Source: Xanthomonas fragariae (GTDB lineage: Bacteria > Pseudomonadota > Gammaproteobacteria > Xanthomonadales > Xanthomonadaceae). From it: a DNA stretch of 64,000 bases. This document shows, piece by piece, positions 8,334 through 18,451 of the stretch. Every line of letters begins with the position of its first letter. Positions within the stretch are counted from its first letter, which is position 1. The DNA is taken from the NCBI RefSeq assembly GCF_900183975.1, contig NZ_LT853882.1, positions 372,001 through 436,000 of the forward strand, read 5' to 3'. The notes below the pieces were generated by a model. That model saw nothing but the letters and a program-made list of their open reading frames with translations. It was not told the DNA's origin and did not search any database. The translations under genes and the position numbers were made by a program.

Positions 8334-9202
8334 ATGCAAGCCCACTGTGGGGAATTCAGGGTGTGTGCGATGTGCCGGGTATTGCGGGTCAACCGGTCGG
8401 GCTATTACGCCTGGTTGTGCTCGCCCAACAGTGAGCGCGCCAAGGAAGATGGGCGCTTGCTTGGACTGATCAAGCACCACTGGCTGGCCAGCGGCAGTGT
8501 CTATGGGCATCGCAAGATCACCAGGGATCTGCGCGATCTGGGTGAGCGTTTCTGGGTGAGCGTTGCAGTCGCCATCGGGTGCATCGGCTGATGCGCACCG
8601 AGGGACTGCGTGCCCAGGTGGGCTATGGTCGCAAACCGCGCTTCCATGGAGGAATGCAGTGCAAGGCGGCGGCCAACCTGCTTGACCGACAGTTCGACGT
8701 GACTGAGCCGGACACAGCCTGGGCGAGCGATTTCACCTTCATCCGCACGCATGAAGGCTGGATGTACCTGGCTGTTGTGATCGATCTGTTTTCCCGGCAG
8801 GTCGTCGGCTGGGCGATGCGCGATCGGGCCGACACCGAGTTGGTCGTGCAGGCCTTGTTGTCTGCGGTGTGGCGGCGCAAACCCAACGCTGGTTGCTTGG
8901 TTCATTCGGACCAAGGGTCTGTCTACACCAGCGATGACTGGCGCAGTTTCCTGGCGTCCCATGGCGTGGTGTGCAGCATGAGTCGGCGTGGCAACTGCCA
9001 CGACAACGCACCCGTGGAGAGCTTCTTCGGCCTGCTCAAACGCGAGCGGATCAGGCGGCGGACCTATTCCACCAAGGACGCCGCTCGCGCCGAGGTATTC
9101 GACTACATCGAGATGTTCTACAACCCCAACCGCCGCCACGGTTCAACTGGCGACCTGTCCCCTGTAGAGTTTAAACGGCGCTACGCGCAACGAGGGTCTT
9201 GA
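8334..9202 (+). pseudogene. IS3 OrfB transposase, frameshifted by 14-bp duplication, copy 1
   Basis: The DDE integrase-type transposase is split into two frames. The first part stops near 8591, and the rest resumes at 8579 in another frame. The cause is visible: the 14-mer TCTGGGTGAGCGTT at 8537-8550 is repeated at 8551-8564, whereas copy 2 has it once. The catalytic blocks are still present (WASDFTFIRT, HSDQGSVYTS, NAPVESFFGLLK). The product is expected to be non-functional unless copy 2 acts on it in trans. Confidence 0.9.
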
Positions 9203-9228
9203 GTGTCTACGGAACCCTGGGCGTATCA

Positions 9229-9345
9229 GTTCGCGATGAGCAGATGGTTCGTATCCGCGGCATTGAGTACCGCGTCTTCACCAAACAGGTCGAGGTGGAT
9301 GGGGTGAACCAGGCCAAACTTTGGCTTAAACCAGAGCAATTTTGA
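9229..9345 (+). pseudogene. C-terminal gene fragment fused to IS3 end (possibly phage head-tail protein)
   Basis: Directly after the right end of IS3 copy 1, an open frame of 38 codons runs to a stop and includes MVRIRGIEYRVFTKQVEVDG and ends AKLWLKPEQF. There is no proper start because the IS end replaces it. The pattern of a short beta-rich domain ending in LWLKP resembles small phage head-tail connector proteins, but this is a weak impression. It is unrelated to any cas gene I know. Confidence 0.3.
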
Positions 9346-9439
9346 GGTGGCTGAGCGATTCGCCCTAAGCGTGTGGACACGTTGCATGGCGCATCGTCGA
9401 TGCAGTGCGCTGACATCCCGCCAGAAGCGGCTACCAAAA

Positions 9440-9680
9440 CGCAGAAAGTCGCCGTCAGCAGATATGAGGTGAGCGAGCGCAATGCCAGATTAATAGCGGT
9501 GCGGCGTCCCAAGTGGATGCGCAGATTGCCCCTCCCTGCAAACCAGGCGTGGGGATGTTTGACGCTCCGGGGATGCGGCACAACCGGTCTTTGCGCGCAA
9601 TCCCCTTGCGGGCGAGACGCGCAATGATGCCACGCCGCTTGAGGTGATCGCGGCAGCGGTGGATGTCGATCGCATTGCGA
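9440..9680 (-). pseudogene. IS5-family transposase C-terminal remnant
   Basis: Two overlapping frames on the minus strand together read like the end of an IS5-group transposase. One gives HRCRDHLKRRGIIARLARKG; after a frameshift another gives HAWFAGRGNLRIHLGRR and INLALRSL, corresponding to the usual VERTHAWFAGFGKLRIRFERR block. The N-terminal part and the catalytic aspartates are missing. The remaining bases up to glpK (9681-9890) are AT-richer and hold no gene. Confidence 0.6.
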
Positions 9681-9890
9681 CATGCCATGACCGCAATTTT
9701 CGCTATTATCGATACAGCAGAAAAAGGTTGTGTTAGCTGCTATTACAGTGAACGAAAGAATAGATGTGCTACTGAACGTGGTCGTCAGGTTGCATGCACT
9801 ACACGGAGGTACCGCAGTAGCCGCGTAACGAATGCCGCTTCGCGCACCTACACGCGCCTGACAGCTGCGCAATAGCTTTCATCGGCTCTC

Positions 9891-11531
<1,641 letters not shown>

Positions 11532-12353
11532 TCACGGCGGATCGAGCGGCCGCGTACCGCCCTGCAGATGGCGCACGCACGCCGGCAAAAACGGCAGAAT
11601 CAGCCACTGGTAAGCCAGCGCACCGATAGGGCCGCCGATCAGCGGGCCGACGATTGGAACCCACCAGTAATTGTCCTTTGCCGGCAAGGCGGCTTCGCCC
11701 CAACCAGCGACGTAGGCGAACAACCGTGGGCCGAAGTCGCGCGCCGGGTTCATCGCCCAGGCTTCGAGATACCCCATCGACGCGCCCAACGTTGCCACCA
11801 GCAAGCCGATCATCAGCGCGCCGGAATTGGCGGTCGGCGCTGCCTCGTTGAACTCTTCGGTGATGGCAAAGACGCCGAAGATCAGGAACGCCGTGATGAT
11901 GATCTGGTCGACCAGTGCATGCATCGGCGTGACTGCAAGGCCAGGTGCGGTAAAGAACACCCCAGCTGCGCCACCGGCTTGGCGGGTGAGCTGCTGTACT
12001 TGGTTGTAGTGGTCGATCACCGGCCCGTACAGCTGATAGACGATCGCCGCGCCAAGGAAGGCGCCGACGACTTGGGCGACCCAGTAGGGCAGCACTTTCT
12101 TCCAGGAAAAATCGCGGAACAACGCCAGCGCCAGCGTCACCGCGGGATTGGCATGTGTGCCGGAGACCGAGCCGGTGACATAGATCGCCAGCGTCACCGA
12201 CAAACCCCAGGCAATGCATACGCCCCAATAAGCATTTTGGTACGGGCTGGGGTCGTAGAGGATGTACATCGCGGCGACCGAATCGCCGAACGCGATGATG
12301 ATGAACATCGCCACTGCTTCTGAGATCAACTCACCCACCAATTGGCGGCTCAT
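11532..12353 (-). CDS. glpF: Glycerol uptake facilitator (aquaglyceroporin)
   Basis: Encodes about 273 residues with six membrane segments and the two pore half-helices carrying NPA motifs: HANPAVT (about residue 67) and AMNPARDFG (about residue 202), the second followed by the Asp and Arg typical of glycerol-conducting members. It allows passive glycerol entry across the inner membrane. The start chosen (MSRQLVGE) gives a short N-terminus before the first membrane helix. It lies between glpD and glpK; a small hairpin lies in the glpD-glpF gap. Confidence 0.94.
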   Translation of the reverse strand: MSRQLVGELISEAVAMFIIIAFGDSVAAMYILYDPSPYQNAYWGVCIAWGLSVTLAIYVTGSVSGTHANPAVTLALALFRDFSWKKVLPYWVAQVVGAFLGAAIVYQLYGPVIDHYNQVQQLTRQAGGAAGVFFTAPGLAVTPMHALVDQIIITAFLIFGVFAITEEFNEAAPTANSGALMIGLLVATLGASMGYLEAWAMNPARDFGPRLFAYVAGWGEAALPAKDNYWWVPIVGPLIGGPIGALAYQWLILPFLPACVRHLQGGTRPLDPP

Positions 12354-12492
12354 GCGCGCGAGCCCGCGGAGGCGTCGGCGATGCAAGCGGGATGGTGCGA
12401 CGCGCGTTTCAGCGCGCAGTGGTGCTCGGTGATGCGCATCTGGGTTGCCCTCCACGTGACTCAGGATGATGCCGGAGTGTGCGCCAGGATAC

Positions 12493-12522
12493 GTTGCCGG
12501 ACGCCCCGTCCTGGCCGGCAAC
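12493..12522. terminator. Hairpin between glpD and glpF
   Basis: An inverted repeat GTTGCCGG / CCGGCAAC with a 14-base loop lies just downstream of the glpD stop on the minus strand. No T-run is present on either strand. It may attenuate or protect the transcript rather than terminate it. Confidence 0.3.
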
Positions 12523-12531
12523 GCGGTATGT

Positions 12532-14043
12532 TCAAGTAGATACCACGTCGGTCTGCTGGACTGATTGAGTCTGCAAATAATCTTCCAACCGCTGCCGGCC
12601 GGCCGCATCGATACGCAAACCGAGTTTGCTGCGGCGCCACAGGATATCGTCGGCGGTCAATGCCCACTCGTGTTGCCGCAGATACTCCACCTCTGCCTGA
12701 TACAGGTCCGCACCGAAGTGCGTGCCGAGGCCGGCCAGATCTTGTGCATCGCCCAGCAGTCGTTCTGCACAGGTGCCGTAGTTGCGCACCAATCGCTGTG
12801 CGGTGGCCGCCGGCAACCAGGGATGCGCATTGCGCACGCGTTCCAGAAGGCTGGCGATATCGCGTTGTTCGCCGCCCGGCAGGGCATCGCCGCGCGCGGT
12901 CCAGGCCGGCTTGCGCGCACCCAGCGCATGCGTCAGCCGGTCGACTGCCTCTTCGGCGAGCTTGCGGTAAGTGGTCAGCTTGCCGCCGAACACGTTGAGC
13001 AACGACGCGCCGTCGGTGACCACCTCCAGTTGGTAATCGCGGGTGACTTCGGCGGCGTTGTCTTCGGCGTCGTCGAGCAACGGACGCACGCCGCTGTAGT
13101 TCCACACCACATCCTGCGGGCTGATCTGCTGTTGGAAATACAGGTTCACCGCATCGCACAGGTACTGCGCTTCGGCCGCATCGATCTTGGGTGACGCGGG
13201 GTCGGCCGCGTAGTCCACGTCGGTGGTGCCGATCAAGGTGAAGTCGTGCTCGTACGGAATGGCGAACACGATGCGTCGGTCCGGTTGCTGAAAGATGTAG
13301 GCGTGGTCGTGGTCGAACAGTTTGGGCACCACGATATGGCTGCCCTTGACCAACCGCAGCGCATGTCGATGCGGCACCGCGGCCACGTTGTCCAGGAACG
13401 ATACCGCCCACGGCCCGGCCGCGTTGGCCAGCGCGCGCGCCTGCACGGTGCGGCGGCCGTCGCGGTCTTCGAGTTCGGCGTACCAGAACCCGGCATCGCG
13501 CCAGGCACCAACGCAGCGCGTGCGCGTCAGGATGTTTGCGCCGCGCCTGGCTGCGTCCATTGCGTTGAGCACCACTAATCGCGCGTCCTGCACCCAGGCA
13601 TCGGAATACACGAAACCGGTGCGCAGCGATTCCTGCAGCGGCTGGCCGACCGGATGCGTGCGCAGCGACAGCTGGCGTGAGCGCGGCAGGCTGCGCTTGC
13701 TGCCACCCAAATGGTCGTACAGGAACAGGCCGGCGCGAATCATCCACGCCGGGCGCAGATGCGGCTGGTGCGGTAGCAAAAAGCGCAGCGGCCAGATGAT
13801 GTGCGGCGCCAGCCGCAGCAGCACTTCGCGCTCGGCCAGCGCCTTGCCGACCAGCGCGAATTCGTACTGCTCCAGATAGCGCAGGCCGCCGTGGATGAGT
13901 TTGGTGCTGGCGCTGCTGGTATGCGCGGCCAGATCGTCCTGCTCGCACAGGCACACCGACAGGCCGCGGCCGGCCGCATCGCGGGCGATGCCGACCCCAT
14001 TGATGCCGCCGCCTATCACCAGAAGATCGTACCTCTCGCCCAT
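12532..14043 (-). CDS. glpD: Aerobic glycerol-3-phosphate dehydrogenase
   Basis: Encodes 503 residues (E. coli GlpD 501). The N-terminal FAD-binding Rossmann motif is DLLVIGGGINGVGIARDAAG (about residues 6-25), followed by the family block STKLIHGGLRYLEQYEF. The enzyme oxidises sn-glycerol 3-phosphate to dihydroxyacetone phosphate at the inner membrane and passes electrons to quinone. The start at 14043 is preferred over ATGs 4 and 8 codons upstream because GGAG lies seven bases before it. A GlpR-like operator is about 50 bases upstream. Confidence 0.95.
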   Translation of the reverse strand: MGERYDLLVIGGGINGVGIARDAAGRGLSVCLCEQDDLAAHTSSASTKLIHGGLRYLEQYEFALVGKALAEREVLLRLAPHIIWPLRFLLPHQPHLRPAWMIRAGLFLYDHLGGSKRSLPRSRQLSLRTHPVGQPLQESLRTGFVYSDAWVQDARLVVLNAMDAARRGANILTRTRCVGAWRDAGFWYAELEDRDGRRTVQARALANAAGPWAVSFLDNVAAVPHRHALRLVKGSHIVVPKLFDHDHAYIFQQPDRRIVFAIPYEHDFTLIGTTDVDYAADPASPKIDAAEAQYLCDAVNLYFQQQISPQDVVWNYSGVRPLLDDAEDNAAEVTRDYQLEVVTDGASLLNVFGGKLTTYRKLAEEAVDRLTHALGARKPAWTARGDALPGGEQRDIASLLERVRNAHPWLPAATAQRLVRNYGTCAERLLGDAQDLAGLGTHFGADLYQAEVEYLRQHEWALTADDILWRRSKLGLRIDAAGRQRLEDYLQTQSVQQTDVVST

Positions 14044-14088
14044 CGGTGTCTCCATCCGGGCGCGCACGTGAGCGAACCCAAGTTGTCG

Positions 14089-14111
14089 TTTTCAAACATA
14101 TTCGAACATGG
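14089..14111 (-). promoter_or_regulatory. GlpR-type operator upstream of glpD
   Basis: On the minus strand the sequence contains two direct copies of the decamer ATGTTYGAAW (ATGTTCGAAT then ATGTTTGAAA), spaced one helical turn apart. This is close to the half-sites bound by DeoR-family GlpR repressors. The position, 45-70 bases before the glpD start and between glpR and glpD, fits repression by glycerol-3-phosphate-responsive GlpR. Confidence 0.55.
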
Positions 14112-14270
14112 AGCCTTGTTGGCGCGTGAATCTACGGATTGGCTATAGTCGTAGCGCCAAAAGCGAATGGCATGAGCTATCAAGGCGCGAGGTTCGATCC
14201 GAACTTCGAATGCAGTTGCGCCCTTGTCGGCTGCCGCACATCAAAAACACACAAAACCGAACACTGACCG

Positions 14271-15080
14271 TTAGCCGGCGCCGCCAGCGTCTGCCAGATG
14301 CACGCGGGTGCCGGCCTCGGCCAGTATCGCGGCCAGTTCCTGCGGCGGCGGTCGGTCGGTGAACCAGTCGTGTATCTGGGCGATCGCCCCCAGCCGCACC
14401 ATGGCGTTGCGGCCGAATTTACTGTGGTCTGCGGCCAGCAGTACCTGCCGCGAGTGCTCGATGATGGCCTGGGCCACGCGCACTTCTTGGTAGTCGAAGT
14501 CCAGCAAGGTGCCATCCAGATCGATGCCGGAAATGCCGATCACCCCGAAATCCACTTTGAACTGGCGGATCAGCTCCACCGTCGTCGCCCCGGTCACGCC
14601 CTGGTCGCGCCCGCGCACCACACCGCCGGCCACAATCACCTCGAAGCTCGGGTTGGCGCTGAGCATCACCGCCACGTTGAGGTTGTTGGTGATCACGCGC
14701 AGGCCGCGGTGCTGCAGCAATGCACGCGCCACCTCTTCGTTGGTGGTGCCGAGGTTGATGAACAGCGAGGCATCGTCGGGAATGAAGCGCGCGAGGTGTG
14801 CAGCGATGAGTTGCTTTTCGCGCGCTTGTATCGCCTTGCGTGCGGTATAGGCCAAGTTTTCCACGCTCGAGGGCATGCTGACGCCGCCGTGGTAACGGCG
14901 CAGCACACCGGCATCGCACAGCAAGGTCAGATCGCGACGGATGGTCTGCGGGGTGACCTCAAAGCGCGTCGCCAGGCCCTCCACGTCGGCGAAGCCCTGC
15001 TGTCGTACCAATGCCACCAATTGCTCCTGGCGCGGGTTTAACGCCAGCGCCGGGACAGTCTTGTAGTGAGTCGACTCCAT
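14271..15080 (-). CDS. glpR: Glycerol-3-phosphate regulon repressor, DeoR family
   Basis: Encodes 269 residues. The N-terminal DeoR helix-turn-helix (VEGLATRFEVTPQTIRRDLT, about residues 33-52) is followed by the sugar-phosphate sensor domain, including FINLGTTNEEVARAL, the VITNNLNVAVML segment and GISGIDLDGTLLDFDY. The sensor has the Asn and Asp pattern of GlpR-type members. It lies directly upstream of glpD in the same direction, and a GlpR-like site precedes glpD. The start is uncertain: ATGs at 15080 and 15098 lack a clear ribosome site, and the frame stays open to 15185 through a hexanucleotide repeat. Confidence 0.88.
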   Translation of the reverse strand: MESTHYKTVPALALNPRQEQLVALVRQQGFADVEGLATRFEVTPQTIRRDLTLLCDAGVLRRYHGGVSMPSSVENLAYTARKAIQAREKQLIAAHLARFIPDDASLFINLGTTNEEVARALLQHRGLRVITNNLNVAVMLSANPSFEVIVAGGVVRGRDQGVTGATTVELIRQFKVDFGVIGISGIDLDGTLLDFDYQEVRVAQAIIEHSRQVLLAADHSKFGRNAMVRLGAIAQIHDWFTDRPPPQELAAILAEAGTRVHLADAGGAG

Positions 15081-15116
15081 GCGCAGATGATCGCGCATGG
15101 ACTTGATGATGCAAGC

Positions 15117-15140
15117 GCGACTGCGACTGCGACTGCGACT
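15117..15140. repeat. (GCGACT)4 hexanucleotide repeat upstream of glpR
   Basis: Four perfect tandem copies of GCGACT plus a partial fifth. In the glpR frame it would add or remove Arg-Ser pairs if translation starts upstream, and otherwise lies in the leader or promoter. Unit number changes never shift the frame. Confidence 0.8.
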
Positions 15141-15363
15141 GCGCGGTGTCGGATGACATAGTGGACGGCTGACGCGGCATCTCATCGGTCTGGATCAATC
15201 TCGTATGCTGGCCGGCTCTTCGGCGGGCTGGATGCGCTAGAAGTGCCTCTGGTGGAAGTGGCTGGCGACGACGATCGGGTCTGCCGCCTGCCGACCTGCG
15301 CGATGATGCGGCTGCCACCGGCCACCGGTGGGTGCCGATCACCCCTTCAATAAGAGGTTGCGT

Positions 15364-16038
15364 ATGACCTTCCGAATCACCTGTCTGCTGTTGCTGCTAT
15401 TGGTCACCGCTGCGCTGCAGGCACAACCGCATCCCGGACCCGGCACCCAGCTGTCGCAGGTCCACGCCGACGACGGTCGGACACTGGCGGTGTGGTCGCG
15501 CGTGCCCGCCCAGCCGCGTGGCACGGTCCTGCTGGTGCATGGCCGTACCTGGAGTTCGCTGCCTAATTTCGACCTGCAGGTACTTGGTGAACCGCCCGAC
15601 TCGCGCTCGGTGCTCGCGGCGTTGGCGCAGGCCGGTTATGCCGCCTACGCGGTGGATCTGCGCGGCTACGGCGGCACTGTGCGCGATCCCAGCGGCTGGA
15701 ACACACCCGAGCGTGCGGTCGCTGATGTGTGTGACGTACTGGTCTGGATTGCGCACACCCATCCCGGCTTGGCGCCGTCGGCGCTGCTCGGCTATTCCAA
15801 TGGCGCCCGGGTTGCGCTGCTGATGCGCCCAGCCTGGGCGCCGATGTTGAGCGCGGCGACCACCTCGCTGCGTAGAGCAGGTCGCGCCTTAAAGCACACC
15901 CAGCGAGCAGGATGCATGTGCGGCGTCTGGATGCGGGCTCAAGCATTGGATCGCGTGTGGGATCAAGTCCCCTGCATGGTAAGCGCTCACGCCAATGCAT
16001 GCTCCGCATGTAAGCGCTTCACCCTGCTTGCCGCATAA
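15364..16038 (+). pseudogene. Exported alpha/beta-hydrolase, truncated after the nucleophile elbow
   Basis: The front half is a convincing exported hydrolase. It has a signal peptide (LLLLLLVTAALQAQ), the oxyanion motif LLVHGRTWSS, DLRGYGGT and the nucleophile elbow GYSNG with its serine at about residue 148. Just after ARVALL the homology ends at about 15820, and an unrelated, cysteine-rich, low-complexity reading continues to the stop. The acid and histidine of the triad are absent, so the enzyme should be dead. The start has AGAGG ten bases upstream. The junction probably marks an old deletion or insertion. Confidence 0.7.
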
Positions 16039-16075
16039 TCGCCGCTGGTTTGTTTCGGATCGGTCCTCTTAGTCC

Positions 16076-16936
16076 ATGAAAACCCCCAAGGGCCTGCAGC
16101 CGCTGATCGACGACGGCATTATCGACGAGGTGTTGCGACCACTGAAGAGCGGTAAAGAAGCCTCCGTCTATGTGGTCAGCACAGGCGCTGACATCCTGTG
16201 CGCCAAGGTCTACAAGGACATGGCGCAGCGCAGCTTCCAGGCGCGCGTGCAGTACCAGGAAGGCCGCAAGGTGCGTGGTAGCCGTCAGGCGCGCGCGATG
16301 GGCAAGGCCACCAAGTTCGGCCGGCGCGAAGCCGAAACCGCGTGGAAGAACACCGAAGCCGAGGTGCTCTATCAATTGATGGACGCCAGCGTGCACGTGC
16401 CCAAGCCGCGCGGCTATTTCCACGGCGTGCTGCTGATGGATCTGGTTACTGATGAAGCCGGCCACAGCGCACCGCGGCTGGGTGAAGTGGACCTGGAACC
16501 GGAGCAGGCGCGCGTCTTCCACACCAGCCTGATCGGTGACGTGGTCAAGATGCTGTCGCTTGGCCTGGTGCATGGCGATCTGTCCGAATACAACGTGCTG
16601 GTCTCGCCCGATGGCCCGGTGTTGATCGACTTTCCGCAGGTAGTCAGCGCTGCCGGCAACAACGCCGCGCGCGACATGCTGCTGCGCGACGTGCACAACC
16701 TGCGCGACTGCCTCGGCCGCTTCGTCCCCGAGTTGCTGGAAACCTATTACGGCGAAGAGATGTGGGCGCTGTTCGAAAAGGGCGAACTGCGCCCGGACAG
16801 CGTGCTGACCGGGCGTTTCAAGTTCGACACCCGCCGCGTCGATGTGCGGGTCATCCGTGCTTCGATCGAAGATGCACGCCAGGAAAATCTTATCCGTCAG
16901 CAAGGCCGCGCGGCGGCCGCAGAGGACGAAGACTAG
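16076..16936 (+). CDS. RIO1-type serine protein kinase
   Basis: Encodes 286 residues. The RIO kinase signatures are present: a flexible nucleotide loop SGKEASVYVV (about residues 25-34) with the conserved lysine in CAKVYKD (about residue 44), the catalytic loop LVHGDLSEYNVLV (about residues 164-176) and the metal-binding LIDFPQVV (about residue 183). Bacterial RIO1 homologues are soluble kinases whose targets are poorly defined. The C-terminal acidic tail (AAAEDED) is typical. The gene stands alone between two damaged hydrolase genes. Confidence 0.9.
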   Translation: MKTPKGLQPLIDDGIIDEVLRPLKSGKEASVYVVSTGADILCAKVYKDMAQRSFQARVQYQEGRKVRGSRQARAMGKATKFGRREAETAWKNTEAEVLYQLMDASVHVPKPRGYFHGVLLMDLVTDEAGHSAPRLGEVDLEPEQARVFHTSLIGDVVKMLSLGLVHGDLSEYNVLVSPDGPVLIDFPQVVSAAGNNAARDMLLRDVHNLRDCLGRFVPELLETYYGEEMWALFEKGELRPDSVLTGRFKFDTRRVDVRVIRASIEDARQENLIRQQGRAAAAEDED

Positions 16937-17361
16937 GCCGGTGTGCTGCGCGCTCTACGGTGCGACAGCAGCAGTGCAGTGGCACTTCGTACGCGGGGCT
17001 GCACATCGCGGTCGGTTTTTCGTGGCAGCATGCGTTGGCCCAACGGACGCGATGCAGCGCAGCAAGACCCAGAGTAACGCTGATTCTTGTGCGTGCTCGC
17101 GCCAACGATCAGCAGCGCAGCCACAAAGCCTGACAACACGGGTGTTTGCAGCGCTGCGAAAAAGGTTTGCCAACGCCAGTGGAACTATTCAAGAATTTAA
17201 ACAGTGGGCGCCTTTCAAAACCTCGACTCCATAAATTGCGCGCCATGCGCATCAATGACCTGCGAGCGCGTTGATCGAGTCTTTTTGGGTTGTTACAGGT
17301 GCCCTAGTGATGGACCATAACTATCTGGCAAGCTCGACCTTCGTCTCTTTGAGATCTCGTC
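16937..17361. other. Intergenic region, no gene seen
   Basis: This 425-base stretch between the RIO kinase and the broken esterase has only short unsupported frames. No hairpin with a T-run and no transposase similarity is visible. Confidence 0.5.
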
Positions 17362-18329
17362 ATGTCGTTTGATCCTGATGTCGTGCGCCTGTTTGCCCGG
17401 CTTCAACAGTCCGGTCAACCAGCCATGGAAACCCTTCCGATCGAAGGCGCACGCGCCATGATGCGTGCACTCGGCGCGCAGTTCGGCTTCCCACGCGTGG
17501 AGATGGCCCAGGTACGCGATCTGCATGCCGACACAGCTGCCGGTCCTGTGCCGCTGCGTCTGTATCGACCGTCTGGCCTTGCCGCCGGCCCTGCTCCGAC
17601 CTGCCTATTTGTGCACGGTGGGGGCGGTGTGGTGGGTGACCTCGACTCGCATGACGATGTGTGCCGGCACTGGCGGCGCGGGCCGGCTGTCAGCTGCTGG
17701 CGGTCGACTATCGACTGGCGCCGGAACATCCTGCGCCGGCCGGTGTGGAAGATGTGATTGCCGCTCTGCAGTGGCTGGTCGCCCAGCCCGATGCGGTCGG
17801 CGCCGATGTGCAGCGCCTGGCCGTTGCGGGCGACAGTATTGGCGGCGCGATGGCCGCGGTCGCAGCGCTTTCTGCGCGCGACGCCGGTATCGCGCTGCGC
17901 TGCCAAGTGCTGGTGTATCCGCTCACCGATGCACGCCAGGACAGTGCTCTATACCCCTCGCGCTCGTGCGACGCCGGCTTGCCGCCATTGACCGTGAATG
18001 CGGTGCGCTTCTTCAATCGTCATCTGTTGCCAGACCCCGCCATCGCACAGGACTGGCGTGTGTCGCCGATGCTGGTGCCGGACGTCGCTCGCATTGCGCC
18101 TGCACTGGTCATCGTGAGCGACCGCGACATTCTTTACGACGAAGGGCGAGCCTATGCCGAGCGTCTTCGCGCCAGCGGTGTGGAGGTCACGCTGCACAGC
18201 TTCCCCGGCATGATTCACGGCTTCCTCAACATGGGCGGCGTTTTGCGCGCTGCCGATGAAACGCTGGAGCTGGCTGCCCTTGTGCTGCGCCAGCGCCTGC
18301 TGCCGGCCGTCGAGCGAAGGGCGGCATAG
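17362..18329 (+). pseudogene. Alpha/beta-hydrolase-3 (HSL-type) esterase, one-base frameshift
   Basis: The two frames together encode a complete hormone-sensitive-lipase-type esterase of about 320 residues. The first frame carries CLFVHGGGGVVGDLDSHDDV (HGGG oxyanion motif). The second carries LLAVDYRLAPEHPAP, the nucleophile GDSIGG, the acid region VSDRDILYDEG and the histidine in GMIHGF. They join near 17660-17670, where one missing G would restore CR-ALAARAG. All triad residues survive, so the break looks recent, or it could be a sequencing error. A restart at GTG 17661 would lack the oxyanion half. Confidence 0.8.
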
Positions 18330-18451
18330 GGGCTCGCGGCAGACGTGCCGATGCACGGGCTGCCGCAGCGTTTAGAAGCGACTAATAAATTGGCATGCTG
18401 GTTAATCGATCACGCGTGATTACGCATCGCCGATCGCCAACTACAAACCAC

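Larger units (their letters stand above)
7981..9228 (+). mobile_element. IS3-family insertion sequence, copy 1 (defective)
   Basis: A 1248-bp element with imperfect terminal inverted repeats (TGATACGCCCAGGGTTTCC at the left; GGAACCCTGGGCGTATCA at the right). It has the IS3 orfA/orfB layout with an A6G slippery run at 8283-8289. It is nearly identical to copy 2 at 56913-58146 but 14 bp longer, because of a perfect tandem duplication at 8537-8564 that breaks orfB. The flanking bases (ACA at left, GTT at right) show no target duplication. It sits on the leader side of the CRISPR array. Confidence 0.92.

Noticed and set aside
9207..9872. 221-codon minus-strand frame after IS3 copy 1 considered as a cas gene remnant
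   Set aside because: Only a short stretch resembles a protein, and that is an IS5 transposase C-terminus; no Csy/Cas motif is present.
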